Source of the DNA: Candidatus Micrarchaeota archaeon CG10_big_fil_rev_8_21_14_0_10_45_29
GTDB lineage: Archaea > Micrarchaeota > Micrarchaeia > Anstonellales > Anstonellaceae
Direction: 5' to 3'
DNA length: 52,268 bases
NCBI GenBank assembly: GCA_002778455.1
Contig: PFCD01000020.1
Location: forward strand, 44,635-96,902
Below the pieces are notes generated by a model that searched no databases, had not been told where the DNA came from, and saw nothing but the letters and a program-made list of their open reading frames with translations. Every line of letters starts with the position of its first letter. Position 1 is the first letter of the stretch. This document shows positions 32,912 through 39,553 of this stretch, in pieces. Both the position numbers and the translations under genes were made by a program.

Positions 32912-33011
32912 GGTTGCGACCTTTTGTAATGAATGTATTGAGAGAGAAGTATTTTAAACAATTTTGCCATAAAGTAGTGTGTGCTAAAACAGCAGCGGCC
33001 AGGGTGAGAAT

Positions 33012-33266
33012 ATGGGTATGAAGGTTTCAAAAATATATGGGATGGACATTTACACAGATGCTGGGAAGTTTTTGGGAAGTGTCCAAGATGTGCTCATCGA
33101 CTTGGAATTGGGCAAAGTAATAAGGCTTGTGATGGAGCCATTGACAAATATCTCGCGAGAGGAGGCAAAAAAAGTGCTTCGTGAGAGAAGCGTTCTCTTC
33201 AACTCTGTAAAAAATGTTGAGGATGTTGTGGTTGTCGGGCGCCAGAGCGGGCTTGGCTCTGAATAA
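33012..33266 (+). CDS. PRC-barrel domain protein
   Basis: 84 residues; AGGGTGA at 33000-33006 precedes ATG 33012. A single PRC barrel: SKIYGMDIYTDAGKFLGSVQ, DVLIDLELGKVIRLVMEP, then VVVVGRQ. Stand-alone archaeal PRC-barrel proteins are small partners in RNA metabolism or division (CdpB types); nothing here decides between them. Divergent from the VirB2-like gene. Confidence 0.85.
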   Translation: MGMKVSKIYGMDIYTDAGKFLGSVQDVLIDLELGKVIRLVMEPLTNISREEAKKVLRERSVLFNSVKNVEDVVVVGRQSGLGSE

Positions 33267-33349
33267 ATTTTTACTTATTTTTCTTTTTTTTACCCCAATA
33301 TAAATTGTTTTTAGTTGAAAAAGAGCTTCTTTTAAAATAATATAGGGGG

Positions 33350-33368
33350 ACCCCATAATTCCGCTATT
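33350..33368 (+). repeat. Left 19-bp inverted repeat; overlaps a 28-bp dif-like palindrome
   Basis: Extending this copy to 33352-33379 gives arms CCCATAATTCC and GATAATATGGG around the 6-bp centre GCTATT. The arms agree at 8 of 11 positions as inverted repeats: the 11-6-11 layout of a Xer/dif site. Confidence 0.45.
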
Positions 33369-33480
33369 GATAATATGGGCTGGGTGCCGGATTTCTAGAT
33401 TTTGGTTTTATGGGTAGGAGAGAAGAAATTTTAGTTATTTTTATACATAAAAAAGTAATAATAATAACTATTATACAATA

Positions 33481-33509
33481 ATATATAAATAATATGTAAC
33501 TATAGTTAC
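33481..33509 (+). promoter_or_regulatory. TATA box and 14-bp perfect palindrome before the small ORF
   Basis: ATATATAAATAA lies at 33481-33492. GTAACTATAGTTAC (33496-33509) is a perfect palindrome ending 3 bp before ATG 33513. A repressor bound there would cover the transcription start and ribosome entry, as expected for autoregulation. Confidence 0.5.
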
Positions 33510-33512
33510 AAT

Positions 33513-33749
33513 ATGATAATATATTGCTTTGATTTGAAAACAAAGGACTTAGAGAGCTACAATCGCATAAAAAGGCGTTTTTACTATGATTTGGCAAAAC
33601 TTAGCAAACACAATTTTTTATGGAACACCAAATCAGTAATCTGCATTGATGAGGCGCAGGAGGCGTTATTTGACCTCTTTTTTTTAAAATACAGGGAAAA
33701 CCTGGCACTTTTCAAAGCAAGGGCAAGTAGCATGGAACAGGTTTATTAA
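33513..33749 (+). CDS. Small Cas2/VapD-like protein inside the inverted-repeat unit
   Basis: 78 residues, basic. The opening strand IIYCFDLKTKD places Asp at residue 7, where Cas2 and VapD have their conserved Asp; a basic helix RIKRRFYYDLAKL follows, then a strand KSVICID and a helix EAQEALFDLFFLKY, giving a beta-alpha-beta... ferredoxin-like order. This resembles the N-terminal core of Cas2/VapD endoribonuclease-fold proteins, but the last strands are short and no cas1 or CRISPR array is present. The AT-rich composition and flanking inverted repeats suggest transfer. Family assignment is tentative; a toxin or a small DNA-integration factor are possible. Confidence 0.45.
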   Translation: MIIYCFDLKTKDLESYNRIKRRFYYDLAKLSKHNFLWNTKSVICIDEAQEALFDLFFLKYRENLALFKARASSMEQVY

Positions 33750-33769
33750 ACAGATTTCTTAGAATATAT

Positions 33770-33788
33770 AATAGCGGAATTATGGGGT
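33770..33788 (-). repeat. Right 19-bp inverted repeat
   Basis: Exact reverse complement of the left copy. Its inner flank (read on the minus strand) is ATATATTCTAA, different from the left copy. Confidence 0.8.
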
Positions 33789-33803
33789 GTGGGAGAAGAA
33801 AAA

Positions 33804-33898
33804 TAGTGGGAAGTGGATTTGAACCACTGATCTCTGGGTCACTCATTTCCAAAGGAAATTATGAGCCCAGCGGGCACTCCAAGCTACCCCATCCCACT
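33804..33898 (-). tRNA. Initiator tRNA-Met (CAU) with a 20-nt intron
   Basis: Acceptor AGTGGGA/TCCCACT has the A1-U72 pair typical of archaeal initiators, and the anticodon stem CTGGG/CCCAG has the three G-C pairs (29-31/39-41) that mark initiators; T arm AGTGG-TTCAAAT-CCACT; discriminator A. The intron 33840-33859 sits at 37/38: helix CTCA with TGAG, exact BHB bulges, and a TTTCC/GGAAA hairpin. A TATA box (minus-strand TTTATAAATA) lies near 33930-33940. This is among the shortest introns that can still form the splicing fold. Confidence 0.95.
33840..33859 (-). other. 20-nt BHB intron in initiator tRNA-Met
   Basis: Read on the minus strand, ATTTCCTTTGGAAATGAGTG. Hairpin TTTCC-TTT-GGAAA inside the bulge-helix-bulge. 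Confidence 0.9.
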
Positions 33899-33946
33899 GC
33901 AAAAACAGGCATTCCTCTTATTCTCTCAAATATTTATAAAACACCC

Positions 33947-34606
33947 TTATTCAAGATAATGCAGCATGCTGCCACAAGAGGGGCACCTGAAATTATAATC
34001 TCTTGCAAGCTCAAACAAATATTTTTTGCTTTTCCCCTCTTTTGAGCAATAATAATATTCTGCCCCCTCAACATCCGCCGCTTCGGCGGGCTTGCCAACC
34101 TCAATCTTTTTCATGCCCTCTGCAAGCTCTTTTGCGTGCGGGTTGTCAAGCTTCCACATATAAGAATACCAGCCGCTGTTTTTGTCCCTGTTTCGCGAAT
34201 AATTCGCAAGCCCCTGCGAGTGAAGCCTGTTTAAAACAACTCGTACATCACTTGCCCTCAACGCGGTCTTTTTCGATATCTCCTCATCCGAGAGCTCACA
34301 GGTAAACTCACGGATAACATGAATCGCATGCTCTCCCACAGTTTGAATAAGCCATTTCCTCACTCTCGCGTCCCCTAAAAGCTCATCCAGCCAAATCTTA
34401 TTCATCGGCTCGCCGCCGCGCCGCCTTTTAGGCTTTTCTTCAGATTTTATTTTTACTCGTTTTAGTATCTGCACGCCTTTTCCTGCATTTTTTTGCTTTG
34501 GATTTTTGGCAGCCTTTAGCCTCGCAGTTTTTAGTTTTGGTTTTTTTAGTTTTGACATTTTTCTACCGCCTTTTCCCAAGCCGCGCGTTCTCTTCTTTTT
34601 GGGCAT
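33947..34606 (-). CDS. tfe: Transcription factor E alpha (TFE) with basic N-terminal extension
   Basis: 219 residues. TFE helps melt promoter DNA with RNA polymerase, TBP and TFB. The eukaryotic-type winged helix is at ~70-150 (LDELLGDARVRKWLIQTVGE, DEEISKKTALRASDVRVVLN, RLHSQGLANYSRNRDKNSGW), the C-terminal zinc ribbon at ~185-219. Its first knuckle is CSKE where CxxC is normal, so only one Cys remains there; the second knuckle CPSCG is intact. About 65 residues of Lys/Arg-rich low complexity precede the winged helix, absent in most TFEs; an internal Met just before NKIWLDELLG (around 34405) would give the usual size. Which start is used is not certain. Confidence 0.9.
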   Translation of the reverse strand: MPKKKRTRGLGKGGRKMSKLKKPKLKTARLKAAKNPKQKNAGKGVQILKRVKIKSEEKPKRRRGGEPMNKIWLDELLGDARVRKWLIQTVGEHAIHVIREFTCELSDEEISKKTALRASDVRVVLNRLHSQGLANYSRNRDKNSGWYSYMWKLDNPHAKELAEGMKKIEVGKPAEAADVEGAEYYYCSKEGKSKKYLFELARDYNFRCPSCGSMLHYLE

Positions 34607-34648
34607 GTTATCTATTATGGCTTCGGAAGTTTATATAGGTTGCTGTTT

Positions 34649-35152
34649 TTACACACATTTACTTTTTTTGCCATGTGAAAATTCAGGCCGGCCCGCCAAC
34701 TCCTCTCCCCCGTAATAATGGTCCAGAAAAACCGCCAAGGCCGCGATTTCCGAATGCGGCTGGGCTGTTACAGATACATTAAAATCCGCCAGCTCATAGC
34801 ATTCTGGCGGCACTTTTTGCGAGCCCACCATCACAATACAGTCTTTGCCAGCATCCCTTAATTTTTCCACACTCTCCTGCAAACCCTTCCCATACATTGT
34901 AAGATGCACGAAGCATCCTCCTTTTTCTTTAAACTCTTTTACAAATTTTTCCCAATCCTCGATATATTTTGCCTCGAAATTTCCTCCCCATTCTTTTACA
35001 ACTTTTTTTACCCTCGCAATAAGCTGCCCGTCCTTCTCTCCGCTAAAAATTATCCCTTCGGCGCCAAACGCCCTTGCCACAAGCGCAACATGCATGCTCG
35101 CCCGGTTGTCGCGAAACTTTCGATGCCCGTAGCGCAAAACCCACAAAACCAT
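34649..35152 (-). CDS. tRNA (cytidine(56)-2'-O)-methyltransferase aTrm56
   Basis: 167 residues from ATG 35152; the frame is open to 35272 but the family begins MVLWVLRYGHRKFRDNR. A SPOUT-class enzyme that methylates the ribose of C56 in the T loop of archaeal tRNAs. Motifs: VLRYGHRKFRDNRASMHVAL, AEGIIFSGEKDG, CFVHLTMYGKGLQ, IVMVGSQKVPPECYELADFN and NVSVTAQPHSEIAALAVFLD form the knot. Its target T loop is where tRNA-Ile(UAU) carries an intron, so splicing should come first for that tRNA (inference). Confidence 0.94.
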   Translation of the reverse strand: MVLWVLRYGHRKFRDNRASMHVALVARAFGAEGIIFSGEKDGQLIARVKKVVKEWGGNFEAKYIEDWEKFVKEFKEKGGCFVHLTMYGKGLQESVEKLRDAGKDCIVMVGSQKVPPECYELADFNVSVTAQPHSEIAALAVFLDHYYGGEELAGRPEFSHGKKSKCV

Positions 35153-35279
35153 AAAACATCTCTTTATTTTCAATAAACATTTGTTTGCGCCACTCCTCCC
35201 TCCGGCAAAAAAATTCAAAGCACTGCGCCCGCATCTATTTTCAGGCAAGATGCCTTCCGGCAAGCCTGCCAATTAAAAT

Positions 35280-35354
35280 CGGGCCCGGTGGGATTTGAAC
35301 CCACGACCTATTGGTTAAGAGCCAACCGCTCTGGCCAAGCTGAGCTACGAGCCC
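35280..35354 (-). tRNA. tRNA-Lys (CUU), uninterrupted
   Basis: Acceptor GGGCTCG/CGGGCCC (one U-G), anticodon arm GTTGG-CTCTTAA-CCAAT, T arm GTGGG-TTCAAAT-CCCAC, discriminator G. The only tRNA in the window without an intron; CCA is not encoded. Confidence 0.97.
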
Positions 35355-35395
35355 AAAATACAAGGATAAGATTTGCTATCCACTAATATAAAAGC

Positions 35396-36571
35396 CTAAT
35401 TTCCTTCTGCGGCAACCGGGGGCGGCGCCTCTATTGCCCCAACACATTCCTCGCGCATGCTGGAGTTTGTGATAACGGTGCAATAGCTTCTGTCTTTTTT
35501 TGCATAAGCATATTCAAGATAGCAATTATCTTTTCCTGCCTCCGCCCTTGCGCAATATTCCGGCGTTCCGGTTGCCACGACGAGGCGGGTTATGCATGAT
35601 TGCATCCCCTGTTCATCTTTTGACGCCATGCATATGCGCGCATCCTTTGCATCAAACGCAACCCTGAATATGCATTTGTCATAAGCCCCCGCATCCCCCA
35701 CGTCTCCGATGCATTGGGCTGCCTGCATCGAAACACTGTTCCCGGACGCAAGAAGCTCTCCCACCCGCGCCTCATCGGAGTTTTCCTCAGGCATGTTTAT
35801 CACAAGCTCTTGCGGAACCTCAAAAAACGAGTATTGCGCGGAGTAAGTCGCGCTCTCCCCGCCAACCAAATAAGTGTCAGAGCTCCTAAGGGCTATCCCA
35901 AACTCATCATCAAAACATCGCTCTATCTTTACAACATACCCCGCATCCACATATTCATATGATATGTTTGTGCAAGCCCTTCCCGCAACCACGGCGCCGG
36001 TGGCATTTTTCTTAAAAACAATTTTTCCGCCCTTTATGAGCCTGCGCATGTCCTCAGCCGCCCCTTCGGGCGCAAAGAGAAATTCCTGCCTTAACTGTGT
36101 TGTGCGGTTTTTGAGTTCCCCGCCCGGGCTCACCCCTGTGCATTTTTGCCCCTCGCCCGGAAAATTCACGCAAAGAAATTCCGACCCTTCCTCAAAATAA
36201 TATCTTTCATCATAAATGCTTCCCTTATGCAGCACCATCCCGCTATCCCCGTTTCTCTCTATTCTCACCATCGTGCCATATCCATAAAGGTCATCAAGCG
36301 AAAACTCCAACACATATTTTTGTGAAACATTCTGCTGTTTTTCCAGCGCGCCAAGAAGAGCAACCGCCTGCGGGCTTTGCAAAGAATCAACCGCTTCCCC
36401 CCCATTCCCCTCCGGGAAGGGCGCAAGCCCCATCCAATAGCTTCCTGCCCCCACCACTATTATTATAAGGGCAAAAACAACTACAAGCAGGGCATTTCTT
36501 CCCCCCGGCACGTTATCTTTAGTTTTTTCATTCTGCACACATAACACCTTCTGCACATTATTTGGAAGCAT
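35396..36571 (-). CDS. Membrane-anchored extracellular protein with C-terminal Cys repeats
   Basis: 391 residues. One membrane helix (~27-46, NALLVVVFALIIIVVGAGSY) puts the rest outside. A beta-rich domain (~75-280) follows. The last ~110 residues hold Cys repeats of the same kind as in the lipoprotein at 30069-30617: QCIGDVGDAGAYDKCIFRVA, ICMASKDEQGMQSCITRLVV, YCARAEAGKDNCYLEYAYAK, YCTVITNSSMREECVGAI. The gene overlaps the upstream GTPase by 14 bp. Gly/Glu-rich composition agrees with the G-rich strand it is coded on. Function unknown. Confidence 0.65.
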   Translation of the reverse strand: MLPNNVQKVLCVQNEKTKDNVPGGRNALLVVVFALIIIVVGAGSYWMGLAPFPEGNGGEAVDSLQSPQAVALLGALEKQQNVSQKYVLEFSLDDLYGYGTMVRIERNGDSGMVLHKGSIYDERYYFEEGSEFLCVNFPGEGQKCTGVSPGGELKNRTTQLRQEFLFAPEGAAEDMRRLIKGGKIVFKKNATGAVVAGRACTNISYEYVDAGYVVKIERCFDDEFGIALRSSDTYLVGGESATYSAQYSFFEVPQELVINMPEENSDEARVGELLASGNSVSMQAAQCIGDVGDAGAYDKCIFRVAFDAKDARICMASKDEQGMQSCITRLVVATGTPEYCARAEAGKDNCYLEYAYAKKDRSYCTVITNSSMREECVGAIEAPPPVAAEGN

Positions 36572-37712
36572 GAATTTTAATTATATCATTATGCTTTAGC
36601 GCATAATCTTTTGAAATCTTTCTTTTTGTGCGGGCATCCACCGCCCCAACATATTTATCCGCAATCCCGGTGTGTATTTTCCCGGCCAATTCAAACGCGC
36701 TCGCCCCTTTTTTCATCAAAACAACATCAGGCAAAACATTTCCCTTCGAGTCCGAGAATTTTCCCTCATCCTCGACAGGATAAACCGCAATCATCCCCAG
36801 CTTCTCAAACACAAGGCTATGAAGAATTTTATGCACTCCTGTCCCCCCGCCCTTTTTCATAAACTCCCTTATTTTCCCAAGCCCCTGCAGCTGCCTCTCC
36901 TCAGGCTTTCCAACAACTGCAAAATCATCCTCACACGGCAAATACCTCACAATTCCCGCAGCAGCCGCCCTCTGCAGCGCAAGCTCATAATTTGCAGAGC
37001 ATGCAAAAATCCCGGCCTCTTCCCCGCCCGCCGCGCCGACGCGCGCAAGCGCACCGGGCAAGTCTGCTTTGTTGGCCGCCCAAATTATTTTTTTCCCCTC
37101 CTCACACAATATTTTTGCAAGCGCGCACAATTCTCCCTCCCCCCCGGAAATTCTGCGCACATCCATTCCGGCATTTTTTGCAGCCTGCAAAAGCGCGCTT
37201 CTCTCAAAACGCAGTCCCGAGAGCGCCTCCGCAAGGGATGAAAATTCGCGCATTTTGTATTTTGGCAAATTTCTCCAAAGTATTGAAAATATCCACTCTT
37301 CCATCTCTTTTTTCAAAAACCCCTTATCCTCCTCCAGCGGGAAATCCTGCGCAGGCTTTCCTTCCAAATCCGTGCCGCCAGAGGCATCTATTATGTGCAC
37401 AAACCCCTCAGCGCCCGACAAATCATCAAGAAATTTGTTTCCCATCCCCCGCCCTTCGTGCGCCCCCGGCACAAGCCCTGCAACATCAAGAAGCTGAACA
37501 GGAATTTTTCGCATTCCATCCGCGCATCCCCCGCGCGCGCCGCATTTTAGCCCAAGCTCTTTGCAGGGGCAGGGGGAATAAATAAACGCAACGCCTTTAT
37601 TCGGGTCTATTGTGGTAAAAGGGTAATCCGCTATCTCCACCTGCGCCTGCGTAACTGAGGCAAAGAAAGTGCTTTTTCCCTTGTTCGGCGCCCCGACAAT
37701 TCCTATCTGCAT
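36558..37712 (-). CDS. YchF/Obg-type GTPase or ATPase, archaeal, with TGS domain
   Basis: 384 residues. G1 IGIVGAPNKGKSTFFASVT (3-21), switch ADYPFTTIDPNKGVAFI, an archaeal Cys-rich insert CPCKELGLKCGARGG, G3 LLDVAGLVPGAHEGRGMG, WAANKADLPGA as the G4 region, and a C-terminal TGS domain ending KDYALKHNDIIKIHASK. The Cys insert and the AGLVPGAHEG loop are usual in archaeal YchF-like proteins, which associate with ribosomes. NKAD fits nucleotide specificity for GTP more than the NxxE of YchF-ATPases. The gene after it overlaps by 14 bp; rfcL is divergent 53 bp away. Confidence 0.92.
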   Translation of the reverse strand: MQIGIVGAPNKGKSTFFASVTQAQVEIADYPFTTIDPNKGVAFIYSPCPCKELGLKCGARGGCADGMRKIPVQLLDVAGLVPGAHEGRGMGNKFLDDLSGAEGFVHIIDASGGTDLEGKPAQDFPLEEDKGFLKKEMEEWIFSILWRNLPKYKMREFSSLAEALSGLRFERSALLQAAKNAGMDVRRISGGEGELCALAKILCEEGKKIIWAANKADLPGALARVGAAGGEEAGIFACSANYELALQRAAAAGIVRYLPCEDDFAVVGKPEERQLQGLGKIREFMKKGGGTGVHKILHSLVFEKLGMIAVYPVEDEGKFSDSKGNVLPDVVLMKKGASAFELAGKIHTGIADKYVGAVDARTKRKISKDYALKHNDIIKIHASK

Positions 37713-37765
37713 ATATTTTTATTTGCTTAAAAAGAAGTTTAAACCTGCCTGCCCAAATATATAAC

Positions 37766-39001
37766 ATGCTCTTTAGCGAAAAGTATGCCCCAAAAAAACT
37801 CTCGGCCGTGGCGGGAAATAAAGAAACCGTTTCCCGCATGCGGCAATGGGCGCTGCAATTTTCCTTGGGAAAAAAACAAAAGCCCCTTCTTCTCTTCGGG
37901 CCGCAGGGCAGCGGCAAATCCGCCGCCGCGCAGGCGCTCTCAAGCGAGCTTGGGCTGCAGATAACACAAATTCTTCCCCCACAAAAAGAGGAAGTTTCCC
38001 GTTGGGAGAGGCGCACGGCGGAACTTTTTGCAGGCTCGGCGCTGTTCGCCTCCTCCGCGCTTGCAATCGCGGATGATGTGGACACATGGCATCTCTCAAA
38101 GGTGCGCGGCATAGGCGCAAAGCTTGCCGCCCTGATAAAAGACTGCAGAATCCCCCTCATACTTACCGCGAAGGATAGGTATGACAGGCGCCTCTCGCCT
38201 TTTCGCGCATATTGCGAACCATTGCAGTTTAAGGCAATAAATGACGCAGACATCTCAAGCGCCCTCTCCGAAATTTCCGGAAAAGAGGGCATGGGCTATG
38301 ACACAAACTCCATAAAACAAATAGCCTTCTCCTGCAAAGGCGACCTTCGCGCCGCGATAAATGATTTGCAGGCGCGCAACTTCTCCTCCTCGCGCGATAG
38401 TGAAAAAAAACAATTTGAAATTGTAAAGCTGTGCTTTCGCTCCCCCACATACAAATCAACAAAAGGATTATCCCTCGGCTCTCTCGCCGAGCGCGGCACC
38501 CTGAAATTATATGTGTGCGAAAACACGCCCGCAGAGCTTTCCAACAAGGAAGACCTTTCCCGCGCCCTCTCCCGCCTCTCGCGCGCAGACATATTTGACG
38601 GGCGCATAATGCGGCGCCAATACTGGGGCTTTTTGCGCTATTCCTCAGACCTTCTTATATGGGGCGTCTCATCAGAGCGGCGCCATCCAAAGGCAGGCTT
38701 TGTTTCTTACGGCTTTCCCACATATATCGCAAAAATGGGGGCATCAAAATCCATGCGCGCGGCATACAAGCACGCCGCAAAAAAAATCTCCCCCCTAACC
38801 CACACCACAACAAAAACAGCACGCTCCTACATCCCGCTCATACGGATGCAGGCAGCAGTTGAAGGGGGCGCGAAGTTTCTTATGGACTTTTACAAATTCG
38901 GAGAGGACGAGCTTTCAGGCATCCTGGGAATTTCGCCAGATTCTCTAAAAAACGGGAAAACAGGAAAAAAGCCAACCACAAAAAAGAAAAAAGAAGCCTA
39001 A
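37766..39001 (+). CDS. rfcL: Replication factor C large subunit
   Basis: 411 residues. RFC loads the PCNA clamp on primed DNA; RfcL works with four small subunits. Walker A FGPQGSGKSAAAQAL (44-58), Walker B ALAIADDVDTWHL (99-111) with DDVD in place of the DEVD seen in many family members, ILTAKDRYDRRLSPFR as sensor 1 region, and CKGDLRAAINDLQA as sensor 2. The C-terminal half is the RFC collar. The tail is Lys-rich (KTGKKPTTKKKKEA) but without an obvious PCNA-binding box. The small subunit gene is not in the window. Confidence 0.93.
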   Translation: MLFSEKYAPKKLSAVAGNKETVSRMRQWALQFSLGKKQKPLLLFGPQGSGKSAAAQALSSELGLQITQILPPQKEEVSRWERRTAELFAGSALFASSALAIADDVDTWHLSKVRGIGAKLAALIKDCRIPLILTAKDRYDRRLSPFRAYCEPLQFKAINDADISSALSEISGKEGMGYDTNSIKQIAFSCKGDLRAAINDLQARNFSSSRDSEKKQFEIVKLCFRSPTYKSTKGLSLGSLAERGTLKLYVCENTPAELSNKEDLSRALSRLSRADIFDGRIMRRQYWGFLRYSSDLLIWGVSSERRHPKAGFVSYGFPTYIAKMGASKSMRAAYKHAAKKISPLTHTTTKTARSYIPLIRMQAAVEGGAKFLMDFYKFGEDELSGILGISPDSLKNGKTGKKPTTKKKKEA

Positions 39002-39114
39002 TATTTTCTGCACAAGCGCGCGCCTGCAAAAAATTTAAATTATCACTTCTCCCCCGTGCCCCTTTATAAACAAATCAAGTTTTCCCTCGGTTTTCACCCG
39101 TTTTTCCTCGATAG

Positions 39115-39160
39115 CTTTATAAATAACCCCTTCTTATTCTTCGTCGTTAGAACGGAGGTG
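39115..39160 (+). promoter_or_regulatory. TATA box and Shine-Dalgarno site for the duplicated small protein
   Basis: CTTTATAAAT at 39115-39124, then GGAGGTG at 39154-39160, 5 bp before ATG 39166. A second TATA-like element CTTTATAAAC lies at 39062-39071. Confidence 0.6.
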
Positions 39161-39165
39161 TCCAA

Positions 39166-39381
39166 ATGGGCAGAAAAATTGGAAGCGAAAAAATAAAGCG
39201 AGAAGACGGCTATCTTTACTACATAGGAAAAGACGGCCATGTATGGCGTGCCCCCATGAAGCACAATAAAAGGGGCAAGAAGAAGAAAATCGGCATGGAG
39301 AAAATCCAGAAAAAGAAGGGCTTCATGTACTACCTTGGCAAGGACGGATACGTCTATGAGGCCAAGCTGAAAAACTCTTAA
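39166..39381 (+). CDS. Small basic protein made of two repeats, unknown
   Basis: 71 residues. Two copies of one ~26-residue unit: IGSEKIKREDGYLYYIGKDG (5-24) then HVW, and IGMEKIQKKKGFMYYLGKDG (42-61) then YVY, joined by KHNKRGKKKK. Each unit looks like a beta hairpin with 'aromatic-Tyr-x-Gly-Lys-Asp-Gly', resembling beta-hairpin repeats in bacterial and archaeal small proteins. No signal peptide, high positive charge: nucleic-acid binding is a guess. A strong promoter and ribosome site suggest high expression. Confidence 0.7.
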   Translation: MGRKIGSEKIKREDGYLYYIGKDGHVWRAPMKHNKRGKKKKIGMEKIQKKKGFMYYLGKDGYVYEAKLKNS

Positions 39382-39553
39382 GAGTCTTTTCAGGATTTTT
39401 CCTCGGAAAAAAACTTTTGGGGCGTTTGCCCCGCACTTATTTTTTAAAAACAAAAATTTTTTTTCGCGGCCCGCGCCCGCCCCGCTATTTTGCGTTTTGC
39501 GCGTATTTTGTTGCATGCACCGCCTCTAAAAATCTTCTTATTCAAATCTTTTT

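Larger units (their letters stand above)
33350..33788. mobile_element. AT-rich unit bounded by perfect 19-bp inverted repeats
   Basis: ACCCCATAATTCCGCTATT (33350-33368) and its exact reverse complement (33770-33788) bracket a 439-bp segment much richer in A+T than its surroundings. It holds one small ORF (33513-33749) with its own TATA box and a palindromic operator-like site. The right repeat ends 15 bp from the 3' end of tRNA-Met(i). No transposase and no clear target-site duplication (left flank AGGGGG, right flank GTGTGG). It could be a non-autonomous transposon, a Xer-type integrative unit, or part of a terminus structure. Confidence 0.55.

Noticed and set aside
33267-33512. CRISPR leader or array next to the Cas2-like ORF
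   Set aside because: No direct repeats with regular spacers; only AT-rich sequence, the inverted repeat and a palindrome.
33350-33788. Classical insertion sequence
   Set aside because: No transposase and no clear target duplication; only the inverted repeats fit.
33750-33946. Assembly artefact as the only cause of the skew flip
   Set aside because: Not excluded, but the intact tRNA gene and smooth gene spacing across the region give no sign of a join; kept as the alternative in the finding.
37000-37585. Overlapping long open frames opposite the YchF-type GTPase
   Set aside because: Arg/Ser/Pro-rich, no domain, and the other strand carries a complete conserved GTPase. Typical shadow frames in GC-biased DNA.
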